A DNA stretch of 64,000 nucleotides from Pseudomonas abietaniphila (GTDB taxonomy: Bacteria > Pseudomonadota > Gammaproteobacteria > Pseudomonadales > Pseudomonadaceae), in assembly GCF_039697315.1 (NCBI RefSeq), contig NZ_CP155619.1, forward strand, positions 3,162,001-3,226,000, in the 5' to 3' direction. The stretch's first letter is position 1; each line of letters opens with the position of its first letter. Both the position numbers and the translations under genes were made by a program. Below, piece after piece: positions 7,788 through 16,329 of the stretch. The notes below the pieces were generated by a model. The model had not been told where the DNA came from. It searched no databases and saw only the letters and a program-made list of their open reading frames with translations.

Positions 7788-9971
7788 TCACACCGGCTCC
7801 AGCTTCGCGTAACCCAGCATCAACCACTTGCTGCCTTCTGCGAAATTCACCTGAACCCGTGCCTGAGCGCCCGCGCCTTCGAAATTGAGGATCACGCCCT
7901 CGCCGAACACCGCGTGCTGCACGCGCTGACCCAGCGAAAACTGGCTCTGCGGGATGCCTTCGCCGTCGAACAAACGGCTCGGCGCCATGGTTTTGGAGCC
8001 GCCAAAGGGACGTGTCACGCTGTTGGACAGCCGCACTTCCTGAATCAGGTTCGGCGGAACCTCGCGTACGAAGCGCGAAACCTTGTTGTAGGTCTCACTG
8101 CCATACAAGCGTCGGGTTTCGGCGTACGTCAGCACCAAGTGCTGCATCGCACGGGTGATACCGACGTAAGCCAGGCGGCGCTCTTCTTCAAGACGACCCG
8201 GTTCTTCAAGGCTCATCTTGTGCGGGAACAGGCCTTCTTCCATTCCGACCAGGAAGACATACGGGAACTCGAGGCCCTTGGCGCTGTGCAGCGTCATCAA
8301 CTGAATGCTGTCTTCGTGCTCGTCTGCCTGCGTGTCGCCGGCTTCCAGCGAGGCATGGCCGAGGAATGCCGCCAGTGGCGTCAGGTCTTCCTCGTCCTCG
8401 CTGGCCTCGAAGGCACGCGCGGCGCTGACCAATTCCTCAAGGTTTTCTACCCGTGCCTGGCCCTTTTCGCCTTTTTCTTCCTGGTGATACGTGATCAGCC
8501 CGGATTGTTCGATCACGGTCTGGGTCATCAGATGCAGCGGCATCTCCATGACTTTGGCCGACAGGTTTTCGATCAGCTCTATAAAGGCACCGAGCGCGCC
8601 GGCAGCACGGCCGGTCAAGCCTTTGTTGGCGACCAGCAGGCGCATGGCTTCCCACATCGACACATCCGAGTGCCGCGCGTGTTCGCGGATCGCCTCGACG
8701 GTCTTTTCACCGATACCGCGCGGGGGGACGTTAATCACGCGCTCCAGTGCCGAGTCGTTTCCGCGACCTTCCAGCAGGCGCAGATACGCCATGGCGTTCT
8801 TGATTTCGGCACGTTCGAAGAAGCGCTGGCCGCCATAGATGCGGTACGGAATGCGTTCGCGCAGCAAGGCTTCTTCCAGCACCCGCGACTGGGCGTTGGA
8901 GCGATACAGAATGGCGATATCGCTGCGGGACATGCCGGTCTTGATCGCGCTTTCGATGGTTTCGACCACGTAGCGCGCTTCGTCGTGTTCGTTGAAGGCG
9001 GCATACAGGCTGATCAGTTCGCCATCGCCGACGTCGGTCCACAGCTCTTTGCCCAGGCGGCCGCTGTTATTGACGATCAGGCCGTTGGCGGCTTTCAGGA
9101 TGCTTGCGGTGGAGCGGTAGTTCTGTTCCAGACGAATGACTTCAGTGTCCGGGAAGTCATCGGAATACTGATGAATGTTCTCAATCTTCGCGCCGCGCCA
9201 GCCATAAATCGACTGGTCGTCGTCGCCGACCACCATCAGGCTGTCGCCGCCCTGAGCCAGCAGTTGCAGCCAGGCGTACTGAACGGCGTTGGTGTCCTGG
9301 AACTCGTCGACCAGAATGTGACGGAAGCGACGCTGGTAGTGCTCCAGCAAGCCTTTGTTGTCGCGCCACAGGTCCAGCGCGCGCAACAGCAGTTCGGAAA
9401 AGTCGATGACGCTCGCCCGCTGACAGGCCGCTTCGTAGTTTTCGTAGATCGACTTCATGGTGCTGAGGAACAGGTCGCCGGACGCCTGGATGTGTTTAGG
9501 GCGCAGCCCTTCATCCTTTTGCCCGTTGATGAACCACTGCGCCTGGCGTGCAGGCCAGCGCTGTTCGTCCAGGCCCATTTCCCGAATCACACGTTTGACC
9601 AAGCGTTGCTGGTCGTCGCTGTCGAGGATCTGGAAGGTCTGGCTCAGACCCGCCTCCTGCCAGTGCGCGCGCAGCAGGCGATGTGCCAGTCCGTGGAAGG
9701 TGCCGACCCACATGCCCGCCGGGTTGATGCCCATCAACTGCTCGATGCGATGGCGCATCTCGGCGGCGGCCTTGTTGGTGAACGTCACCGACAGGATCGA
9801 GTGCGGCGAAGCGTTTTCGACCTGCATCAGCCAGGCGATACGATGCACAAGCACACGGGTTTTGCCGGAACCAGCGCCGGCCAGGACCAACTGACGACCC
9901 AAGGAGGCGGCTACGGCCTGACGTTGGGCATCGTTGAGGGAGTTAAGCAGAAGGGAGAGATCATCGCGCAT
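7788..9971 (-). CDS. uvrD: DNA helicase II UvrD
   Basis: The 727-residue SF1 3'-5' helicase works in nucleotide excision and mismatch repair. Visible motifs are Q-motif LNDAQRQAV, Walker A GAGSGKT at 32-38, TFTNKAA (Ia), Walker B DEFQDT at 222-227, GDDDQSIYGWRGA (III), QNYRST (IV), TLHSAKGLEF (V) and YVGITRA (VI). The C-terminal Tudor-like part (HAVFGEGVILNFEG) is also present. Length is full for the family. No clear LexA box was seen in the 80 bp upstream. The next gene on the opposite strand is a GGDEF/EAL protein, the order found in P. aeruginosa. Confidence 0.96.
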   Translation of the reverse strand: MRDDLSLLLNSLNDAQRQAVAASLGRQLVLAGAGSGKTRVLVHRIAWLMQVENASPHSILSVTFTNKAAAEMRHRIEQLMGINPAGMWVGTFHGLAHRLLRAHWQEAGLSQTFQILDSDDQQRLVKRVIREMGLDEQRWPARQAQWFINGQKDEGLRPKHIQASGDLFLSTMKSIYENYEAACQRASVIDFSELLLRALDLWRDNKGLLEHYQRRFRHILVDEFQDTNAVQYAWLQLLAQGGDSLMVVGDDDQSIYGWRGAKIENIHQYSDDFPDTEVIRLEQNYRSTASILKAANGLIVNNSGRLGKELWTDVGDGELISLYAAFNEHDEARYVVETIESAIKTGMSRSDIAILYRSNAQSRVLEEALLRERIPYRIYGGQRFFERAEIKNAMAYLRLLEGRGNDSALERVINVPPRGIGEKTVEAIREHARHSDVSMWEAMRLLVANKGLTGRAAGALGAFIELIENLSAKVMEMPLHLMTQTVIEQSGLITYHQEEKGEKGQARVENLEELVSAARAFEASEDEEDLTPLAAFLGHASLEAGDTQADEHEDSIQLMTLHSAKGLEFPYVFLVGMEEGLFPHKMSLEEPGRLEEERRLAYVGITRAMQHLVLTYAETRRLYGSETYNKVSRFVREVPPNLIQEVRLSNSVTRPFGGSKTMAPSRLFDGEGIPQSQFSLGQRVQHAVFGEGVILNFEGAGAQARVQVNFAEGSKWLMLGYAKLEPV

Positions 9972-10050
9972 CGGGGCATTCTAGGGTGCCGGGATGGCGT
10001 GGGCAAACTCTAACGCTGGCCGGTCGCAAAGTTATGCCATCACACGCCTC

Positions 10051-10142
10051 GTAGGAGTGAGCTTGCTCACGAATGCGTCAGTGGACCCGCTACACCTTCA
10101 GCGGTTGAACGTCAGTCTTCGTGAGCAAGCTCACTCCCACAG
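10051..10142. repeat. REPIN (GAGCTTGCTCACGAA type)
   Basis: Arms GTAGGAGTGAGCTTGCTCAC (10051-10070) and GTGAGCAAGCTCACTCCCAC (10121-10140) are inverted. It fills much of the 318-bp gap between the divergent uvrD and GGDEF/EAL genes. Confidence 0.9.
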
Positions 10143-10289
10143 GAAATGCGGTGTCGGTCGCGGATCTGTTGCTTGATGAAAACGCGCCAACCGACCGTCC
10201 ATACAATTTATTTTTCTGACTGTTTGGTCTCTTCGGTGGCTTGTGTATGCTCCGCTGACGCTCAAGGCTCACTAATTATAAGAACTGCC

Positions 10290-12329
10290 ATGACCCCCAG
10301 CTCAGAAGCCCCGGCCGACTCTGTGGCGACACGCCGTGTTATCCACAAACAGTTCGCCACCCAGCTTGCCGTCGAGCGCACACGCCTTCTCTATCAGGGG
10401 TCGTTGCTGCCGACCCTGTTCATGTTCATCAATGGGTTGCTCTGCGCCTGGCTGCTATGGAGCCCGGAGCGCTACGTGTTGGTCAGCGTGTGGGTCGGCT
10501 GGCTGTCTGCGCTGGTCTGTCTGCGCGTGCTGCAAGTGGCGGCGTTTCGTGCCGCCTCGCCTGAGCGTCAGGCGCAGCCGCTCTGGACGCGCATGTTCCT
10601 GGCCGGGGCCTGCGTCAGCGGTTTGACCTTAGCCAGTGCTGCATTGGTGGTGGTGCCGGTTGAAAGCTTCATTCAGCAAGCCTGGGTCTTCGGGCTGATT
10701 GGCGCTGCCTCGTTATCCGCAAGCGTGGCCTATGCCGCAAGCATTCCGGCGTTTCTGACCTTCACGGTGCCGTGCCTGTTACCGCCGATTGTCTACCTGT
10801 TCTGGGGTGGCGATGTCCCGTTGCGCGGTTGGGGCTGGCTGGGATTAATCCTCCTGCTGGCGCTGATCGTGGTGGCCGCGCAGGTCAACCGGCTGATCCA
10901 GCGCGGCTTGACGCGCCGCTTTCAGAACCTTGCCCTGATTGAACATCTGCAACAGGCGCAGACCAAAAGCGAAGCACTCAATCGTGAGCTCGCACGACAA
11001 TACGAGGAGCGCACGCGCTACCTGTCGCATTACGACGAGCTGACGGGCCTGGCCAACCGTTCGTTGTTCAACGAGCGGTTGCGCGAGTCCAACCAGCGTG
11101 TCCGGCAGGGCGGGCGGAACCTGGCTTTGCTGCACATCAACCTCGATCGTTTCAAATTGCTGAACGACAGCCTTGGGCACGACGTCGCCGATGAGCTGTT
11201 GCGTCTGGTGGGACGTCGATTGAGTGCCGAGCTTGCAGAGGCCGACACCGTTGCGCGTTTGTCTGCCGACGAGTTCGCGGTGCTGATGGACACCCATGGC
11301 AATTTGACCACGCTGGCTCGCGTGACGACGCGGCTATTGGCCAAGTTGCGGTCCCCGGTATCGGTGTCCGGGCACGAACTGGTGGTCAGTGCATCCATCG
11401 GTATTGCTTTGCTGCCGGATTCGGCACGCGACATTGCCGCACTGGTTTCGCAAGCGAACATGGCGATGCAGCATGCCAAGCACCTGGGCGGGAATAACTT
11501 CCAGTTCTACACAGAAAGCTTGCAGGCCCGAACGCTGGAGCGTCTGCAGCTGGAGATTCAGTTGCGCCGGGCGATAGAGGACGGTCAGCTTGAGGTCTTC
11601 TATCAACCCAAACTTGAGTTGGCGACCGGGCGATTGAGCTCGGCGGAAGCGCTCGTGCGCTGGCGTCACCCGGTTCGCGGCATGGTGCCGCCCGGTGAGT
11701 TCATCGGGCTGGCGGAAGAGACCGGTCTGATCGCCGACATCGGAGAGTTCGTGCTGCGTCAGGCGTGTCGGCAGGCGCGTGAATGGCAACGCAGCGGTCT
11801 GGCGCCCATTCGTGTGTCGGTCAACCTGTCCGTGCACCAATTGCGTCAAGGCAAGCTGGTGAGCCTCGTGCGCCAGGTCCTTGATGAAGCCGGGCTGATG
11901 CCCGAATACCTTGAACTGGAACTGACCGAAAGCCAGTTGCTGGACAGCGTCGAGCACATCATCAGTACCTTCCAGCAGCTGCGAGAGCTGGGCGTTAAGC
12001 TTGCCATCGACGATTTCGGCACAGGCTATTCGTCCCTGAGCTATCTGAAACGGTTTCCTGTGGACTACGTGAAGATCGATCAGGCTTTTATTCGTGGTCT
12101 GAACGAAGGCACCGAGGACGCAGCGATCACCCGGGCGATCATCGCCATGGCGCACAGTCTGGAGTTGAAGGTAGTGGCCGAAGGCGTCGAGAACGTTCAA
12201 CAGCTGGAGTTCTTGAGAGAGCACAAATGCGATGAGGTACAAGGCTACTTGATCAGTCGGCCGGTGGAGGCCAGTGCGATGGGCGATGTCCTGCGCAAAT
12301 GTGAAGCGGCGGCCTGGAGTCACGCGTGA
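10290..12329 (+). CDS. membrane GGDEF/EAL protein with degenerate GGDEF site
   Basis: The 679-residue protein has an N-terminal membrane region of about six hydrophobic segments (residues ~25-210), a coiled-coil-like linker ([20 protein letters not shown]), a GGDEF domain and a C-terminal EAL domain. The GGDEF signature reads SADEF at residues 325-329, so diguanylate cyclase activity is unlikely. The EAL domain keeps EAL at 453-455, [19 protein letters not shown] and VAEGVEN, so it should be a c-di-GMP phosphodiesterase. ATG 10290 has only a weak purine tract upstream; the frame is open from 10146. A homologue sits next to uvrD in P. aeruginosa. Confidence 0.85.
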   Translation: MTPSSEAPADSVATRRVIHKQFATQLAVERTRLLYQGSLLPTLFMFINGLLCAWLLWSPERYVLVSVWVGWLSALVCLRVLQVAAFRAASPERQAQPLWTRMFLAGACVSGLTLASAALVVVPVESFIQQAWVFGLIGAASLSASVAYAASIPAFLTFTVPCLLPPIVYLFWGGDVPLRGWGWLGLILLLALIVVAAQVNRLIQRGLTRRFQNLALIEHLQQAQTKSEALNRELARQYEERTRYLSHYDELTGLANRSLFNERLRESNQRVRQGGRNLALLHINLDRFKLLNDSLGHDVADELLRLVGRRLSAELAEADTVARLSADEFAVLMDTHGNLTTLARVTTRLLAKLRSPVSVSGHELVVSASIGIALLPDSARDIAALVSQANMAMQHAKHLGGNNFQFYTESLQARTLERLQLEIQLRRAIEDGQLEVFYQPKLELATGRLSSAEALVRWRHPVRGMVPPGEFIGLAEETGLIADIGEFVLRQACRQAREWQRSGLAPIRVSVNLSVHQLRQGKLVSLVRQVLDEAGLMPEYLELELTESQLLDSVEHIISTFQQLRELGVKLAIDDFGTGYSSLSYLKRFPVDYVKIDQAFIRGLNEGTEDAAITRAIIAMAHSLELKVVAEGVENVQQLEFLREHKCDEVQGYLISRPVEASAMGDVLRKCEAAAWSHA

Positions 12330-12415
12330 AAAGTCCTACACTGCAAGGCGACCTGTCATCCAAGACTCATAGGTTGCGAACAGCAAACTCGTTTAGCTGT
12401 GCGGTTTGCAGGTCA

Positions 12416-12430
12416 TGTAGTATAACTACA
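12416..12430. promoter_or_regulatory. candidate RccR/HexR-type operator TGTAGT-ATA-ACTACA
   Basis: A perfect 6-3-6 inverted repeat TGTAGTATAACTACA lies 43 bp before the rccR start. It fits the TGTARTnnnAYTACA form known for HexR-type RpiR regulators, so it is probably the autoregulatory site of the adjacent RpiR protein. I saw no other copy in the window. Confidence 0.65.
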
Positions 12431-12473
12431 AGAAAGCTACAGCCCGGCCCATCCTTCTATTGAGTCCTGTCCT

Positions 12474-13340
12474 TTGAATCTGTTGCAGCACATCGCCCAG
12501 TCCCGCCATCTCTTGCGTAAGTCAGAGCTCAAGGTAGCCGACCATGTGCTGCTTGATCCGGCTGCCGTGATGCACAGCTCCATGGCCGATCTGGCCCACA
12601 GCGTTGGCATCAGCGAACCCACCATCGTGCGTTTTTGCCGTGCCATCGGTTGCACCGGTTTTCAGGACCTGAAACTCAAGCTCGCGCAAAGTCTGGCAGC
12701 GGGCGCCAGTTTCGGGCAGTTCGCGATACACGAGGACGACTCGGTCGCGGACTACAGCCTGAAAATCTTCGACACCACGTTGCACACGCTGATGGAAGTG
12801 CGGGAGAAGCTTGACCCTCACGCGCTGCAAGCGGCCGTGACGGTCATGGCCGCGGCGCACCGGGTCGAGTTTTACGGCTTTGGCGCCTCGGGCGCTGTGG
12901 CGGCGGATGCGCAGCACAAGTTTTTCCGCCTGCTGCTGACGGCTGCTTCGTATTCCGACCCGCACATGCAAGCCATGTCGGCTGTGACGCTCAAGCCGAC
13001 TGACGTAGCAGTGTGCATCTCTCAGTCGGGCCGCTCGAAAGATCTGCTGATCACCGCCAACCTGGTCCGTGAGAGCGGCGCGAATCTGATCACCTTGTGT
13101 CCAAGCCAGACGCCGCTGGCCGAGCTGTCCACGGTCAACCTCGCGATCGACGTGCATGAAGACACTGAAATCTATACACCGCTGACCTCGCGCATTGCGC
13201 ATCTGGTGGTCATCGACGTATTGGCGATGGGCGTTGCCATGGCCCGTGGCCCGAGCCTGGTCAACCACCTCAAAAGCGTGAAACGCAGCTTGCGCAGCCT
13301 GCGTCTGTCGCCGAAGTCGATCAAGTCCGCTGAGGATTGA
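12474..13340 (+). CDS. rccR: RpiR-family carbon metabolism regulator, RccR-like
   Basis: The 288-residue protein has an N-terminal RpiR helix-turn-helix (DLAHSVGISEPTIVRFCRAI, about residues 39-58) and a C-terminal SIS sugar-phosphate domain (VEFYGFGASGAVAADAQHKF ... CISQSGRSKDL ... LITLCPSQTPLA). It is distinct from HexR itself. Lying next to pycR and pycAB, it fits RccR, the second KDPG-responsive RpiR regulator of Pseudomonas, which controls pyruvate/gluconeogenesis and glyoxylate genes. The start is TTG 12474; no in-frame ATG precedes it after the operator. The paralogue name is inferred from context. Confidence 0.8.
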   Translation: MNLLQHIAQSRHLLRKSELKVADHVLLDPAAVMHSSMADLAHSVGISEPTIVRFCRAIGCTGFQDLKLKLAQSLAAGASFGQFAIHEDDSVADYSLKIFDTTLHTLMEVREKLDPHALQAAVTVMAAAHRVEFYGFGASGAVAADAQHKFFRLLLTAASYSDPHMQAMSAVTLKPTDVAVCISQSGRSKDLLITANLVRESGANLITLCPSQTPLAELSTVNLAIDVHEDTEIYTPLTSRIAHLVVIDVLAMGVAMARGPSLVNHLKSVKRSLRSLRLSPKSIKSAED

Positions 13341-13363
13341 GCGACCTGTCCAGCATCGATTCT

Positions 13364-13456
13364 CTGTGGGAGCGAGCTTGCTCGCGAAGACTGAGGGGCG
13401 AGCGCCGAAGATGTATCCATTTCCAGGCCTCTTCGCGAGCGAGCTCGCTCCCACAG
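13364..13456. repeat. REPIN (GCGAGCTTGCTCGCGAA type)
   Basis: Arms CTGTGGGAGCGAGCTTGCTC and GAGCGAGCTCGCTCCCACAG (ending 13456) are inverted around a spacer. It follows the rccR stop. Confidence 0.9.
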
Positions 13457-13570
13457 GGCGAGTGTCGATCACCCGATCTTCAGCGTTCACCAACTTGTAA
13501 CCCCCGCGCCACCTGATCGTCACGGCTCGAGGCCACTCTGTACTCCCGCACACGCAATGGGAGACAGGAT

Positions 13571-13801
13571 ATGCCTCGGCACTACGATGACTCGCACCAG
13601 CACAGCACCTCCAGCGCCAAGACCCGCCGTCAGCAGGAAGATCAGCGCCGTATGGCGTTTCGACGCGCGATCGAGACCTACTCCGAAGAGCGCCGCCTGA
13701 ATCAGGAACTCTCCGACTACCTCGACGCCGCCTCGGCCAACTTCTGGCAGAGCGCTAGCGTTTCGGAATGTGGCCGTCAAAGCGCTCCATCACCTCGCTG
13801 A
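13571..13801 (+). CDS. small hydrophilic protein, PA3496-like
   Basis: The 76-residue basic protein (MPRHYDDSHQHSTSSAKTRR, then RRQQEDQRRMAFRRAIETY) resembles the short PA3496-type proteins labelled as putative envelope integrity proteins in Pseudomonas; this recognition is tentative. The start is supported by GGAGACAGG 3 bases before ATG 13571. Its last 47 bases overlap the 3' end of the convergent pycR. Composition is rich in Arg, Gln and Glu, with no signal peptide or membrane segment. Confidence 0.55.
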   Translation: MPRHYDDSHQHSTSSAKTRRQQEDQRRMAFRRAIETYSEERRLNQELSDYLDAASANFWQSASVSECGRQSAPSPR

Positions 13802-14690
13802 TCTGCGCACGTTCGGTGCGGATGAACGCAAGGAAGGCGTGAGCCACTGGCGACAGACGCTTATCCCGGGCCTGTACGACGCACCAGCTTCGATACAGCG
13901 GCAACTCGGCCACTGGCAGCTCTTTCAGCGTGCCGGTGGCCAGTTCCAGGCTGAGCGCATGCCGCGTTAGCAGCGCAACACCCAGCCCCGCGACCACGCA
14001 TTCGCGCTGCGCCTCCGCTGACGACACTTCCAGCGTGTGCTCGAAGTGGATGCGCTTCTCCTTGAAATACTCTTCGCACGCCTTGCGGGTTCCCGAGCCC
14101 GGTTCGCGGATGACCAGTGTCTGGCCCTCCAGGTCTTTCAGTCCCGGGTTGGGCAACAGGCACAACGGATGATCCGGCCGCGCCACCGCCACGATGGGGT
14201 TATTCAGGAAGGGCAGAAACTCCAACCCCATGTCCTGCGGCACCATCGACATCACCACCAGATCGTCGCGGTTATCAGACAGTCGGCGGATGACCTGCGC
14301 ACGATTGACTACAGTCAGGTTGAGCATGACTTCGGGGTATTGACGCTTGAAGGCGGCAAACAGGTGCGGCACGAAGTATTTGGCGCTGGACTCGATTGCC
14401 AGCTTCAATTGCCCCTGCAGTGATCCCTGCATGTCAGACAGCTGCATATCCAGATTTTCCAGCCGTCCGAAGATGTCGCGACTGGCGAGTTGCAGCGCTT
14501 GCGCGGCTTCGGTCAGGTACAGCTTTTTGCCCACGTATTCGAAAAGCGGTTGGCCGATGAGCTCTTCGAGTTGACGAATCTGCAGACTGACCGCTGGCTG
14601 AGTGAGCGACATTTCCTCAGCCGCGCGGCTGTACGAACGCAGATCGCAGACCTCGTTGAAAATCCGTAGTTGACGCAATGTCATACGCAT
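13755..14690 (-). CDS. pycR: LysR-type regulator PycR
   Basis: The 311-residue protein has a LysR winged helix at the N terminus (LRQLRIFNEVCDLRSYSRAA ... LTQPAVSLQIRQLEELIG) and a two-lobed effector domain ending near the C terminus. It is divergent from the pyruvate carboxylase genes pycA-pycB, which it should activate, as the orthologue does in P. aeruginosa. ATG 14690 gives MRMTLRQL; an upstream in-frame TTG at 14705 with GGAG ten bases before it is an alternative. A second ATG lies at 14684. Confidence 0.85.
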   Translation of the reverse strand: MRMTLRQLRIFNEVCDLRSYSRAAEEMSLTQPAVSLQIRQLEELIGQPLFEYVGKKLYLTEAAQALQLASRDIFGRLENLDMQLSDMQGSLQGQLKLAIESSAKYFVPHLFAAFKRQYPEVMLNLTVVNRAQVIRRLSDNRDDLVVMSMVPQDMGLEFLPFLNNPIVAVARPDHPLCLLPNPGLKDLEGQTLVIREPGSGTRKACEEYFKEKRIHFEHTLEVSSAEAQRECVVAGLGVALLTRHALSLELATGTLKELPVAELPLYRSWCVVQARDKRLSPVAHAFLAFIRTERAQISEVMERFDGHIPKR

Positions 14691-14741
14691 CAATGACTTA
14701 CGCAATTCTCAAACGCTCCGCAAATGGCTGAAAGCACAACT

Positions 14742-14757
14742 ATAAGGTTTTACTTAT
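14742..14757. promoter_or_regulatory. candidate LysR-type operator ATAAG-N6-CTTAT
   Basis: ATAAGGTTTTACTTAT is a perfect 5-6-5 inverted repeat in the pycR-pycA divergent region, in an A+T-rich stretch 52 bp upstream of the pycR start. The T-N11-A geometry fits a LysR regulator; PycR as the binder is inference. Confidence 0.45.
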
Positions 14758-14902
14758 GTTTAACCCAATTTTTACTCATTTTTGTTAATTGCTGATTCGT
14801 CATAGGGTGGCTCCATCGCTGCGACGCAACATGCAGTAACGGAATGTCGCTACGTACTGACCGGGTTTCCGGTCCGTCTGCTCATCGGTCGAGGAAATGC
14901 CA

Positions 14903-16318
14903 GTGATAACAAAAATCCTGATCGCCAACCGTGGAGAAATCGCTGTTCGTATCGTGCGCGCGTGCGCCGAAATGGGCATCCGTTCGGTTGCGATCTATTC
15001 CGACGCGGATCGCCATGCGCTCCATGTAAAGCGTGCGGATGAGGCTTACGGCATTGGTTCCGAACCGCTCGAGGGTTATCTGAACCCGCGCAAGTTGGTG
15101 AACCTGGCCGTGGAAACCGGTTGCGATGCACTGCATCCCGGTTATGGCTTCCTTTCGGAAAACGCCGAACTGGCTGAGATTTGCGCCGAACGTGGAATCA
15201 AATTCATCGGTCCGTCCGCTCAAGTGATTCGTCGCATGGGCGACAAGACTGAAGCGCGCCGCAGCATGATCAAGGCGGGCGTACCCGTCACGCCAGGCAC
15301 GGAAGGCAACGTTGCCGACATCGCCGAGGCGCTGGTCGAAGGCGACCGCATTGGTTATCCGGTCATGCTCAAGGCTACTTCAGGCGGCGGCGGTCGTGGC
15401 ATTCGTCGCTGCAACAGCCGTGAAGAACTGGAGCAGGCGTTTCCTCGGGTCATTTCCGAAGCGACCAAAGCGTTCGGCAAAGCCGAAGTCTTCCTCGAAA
15501 AATGCATCGTCAATCCCAAACACATCGAGGCTCAGATCCTGGGTGACAGCTTCGGCAATGTGGTGCATCTGTTCGAACGCGACTGCTCGATTCAGCGTCG
15601 CAACCAGAAACTCATCGAGATTGCTCCCAGTCCTCAATTGACGCCTGAGCAGCGCGCCTACATCGGCGACCTGTCGGTACGCGCAGCCAAAGCCGTGGGA
15701 TATGAGAACGCCGGGACCGTGGAGTTTCTGCTCGCCGAGGGCGAGGTGTACTTCATGGAGATGAATACCCGCGTTCAGGTCGAGCACACCATCACTGAAG
15801 AGATCACCGGCATCGACATCGTACGCGAGCAGATCCGCATCGCGTCCGGCCTGCCGCTGTCGGTCAAGCAGGAAGACATCATTCACCGTGGCTTCGCGTT
15901 GCAGTTCCGGATCAACGCCGAAGACCCGAAAAACAACTTCCTGCCCAGCTTCGGCAAGATCACTCGTTACTACGCACCCGGCGGGCCTGGCGTGCGTACC
16001 GACACGGCGATCTACACCGGCTACACCATTCCGCCGTTCTACGACTCCATGTGCCTGAAGCTGATTGTCTGGGCGCTGACCTGGGAAGAGGCGATGGACC
16101 GTGGCCTGCGCGCGCTGGACGACATGCGCCTGCAAGGGGTGAAGACCACCGCCGCCTATTACCAGGAAATCCTGCGCAACCCGGAATTCCGCAGCGGCCA
16201 GTTCAACACCAGCTTCGTTGAAAGCCATCCCGAACTGACCAACTACTCGATCAAGCGCAAACCCGAAGAGCTGGCTCTGGCCATCGCCGCCGCCATTGCC
16301 GCCCATGCAGGCCTGTGA
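14903..16318 (+). CDS. pycA: pyruvate carboxylase subunit A (biotin carboxylase)
   Basis: The 471-residue ATP-grasp enzyme carboxylates biotin using ATP and bicarbonate; with subunit B it converts pyruvate to oxaloacetate for anaplerosis and gluconeogenesis. Visible features are the N-terminal ILIANRGEIAVRIVRACAEM, the Gly-rich ATP loop SGGGGRGIR, and EMNTRVQVEHTITEEITGID. GTG 14903 is chosen over ATG 14897 because GAGGAA ends right at the ATG but sits about 7 bases before the GTG, and the product then starts (M)ITKILIAN as in relatives. pycB begins 11 bp after the stop, so the two are co-transcribed. Confidence 0.93.
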   Translation: MITKILIANRGEIAVRIVRACAEMGIRSVAIYSDADRHALHVKRADEAYGIGSEPLEGYLNPRKLVNLAVETGCDALHPGYGFLSENAELAEICAERGIKFIGPSAQVIRRMGDKTEARRSMIKAGVPVTPGTEGNVADIAEALVEGDRIGYPVMLKATSGGGGRGIRRCNSREELEQAFPRVISEATKAFGKAEVFLEKCIVNPKHIEAQILGDSFGNVVHLFERDCSIQRRNQKLIEIAPSPQLTPEQRAYIGDLSVRAAKAVGYENAGTVEFLLAEGEVYFMEMNTRVQVEHTITEEITGIDIVREQIRIASGLPLSVKQEDIIHRGFALQFRINAEDPKNNFLPSFGKITRYYAPGGPGVRTDTAIYTGYTIPPFYDSMCLKLIVWALTWEEAMDRGLRALDDMRLQGVKTTAAYYQEILRNPEFRSGQFNTSFVESHPELTNYSIKRKPEELALAIAAAIAAHAGL

Positions 16319-16329
16319 GGAACACGTAA

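Noticed and set aside
7767..10013. 748-codon ORF on the plus strand opposite uvrD
   Set aside because: It is the antisense shadow of uvrD, with no family resemblance; similar long antisense frames lie opposite pycA, pycB, tkt and aspA.
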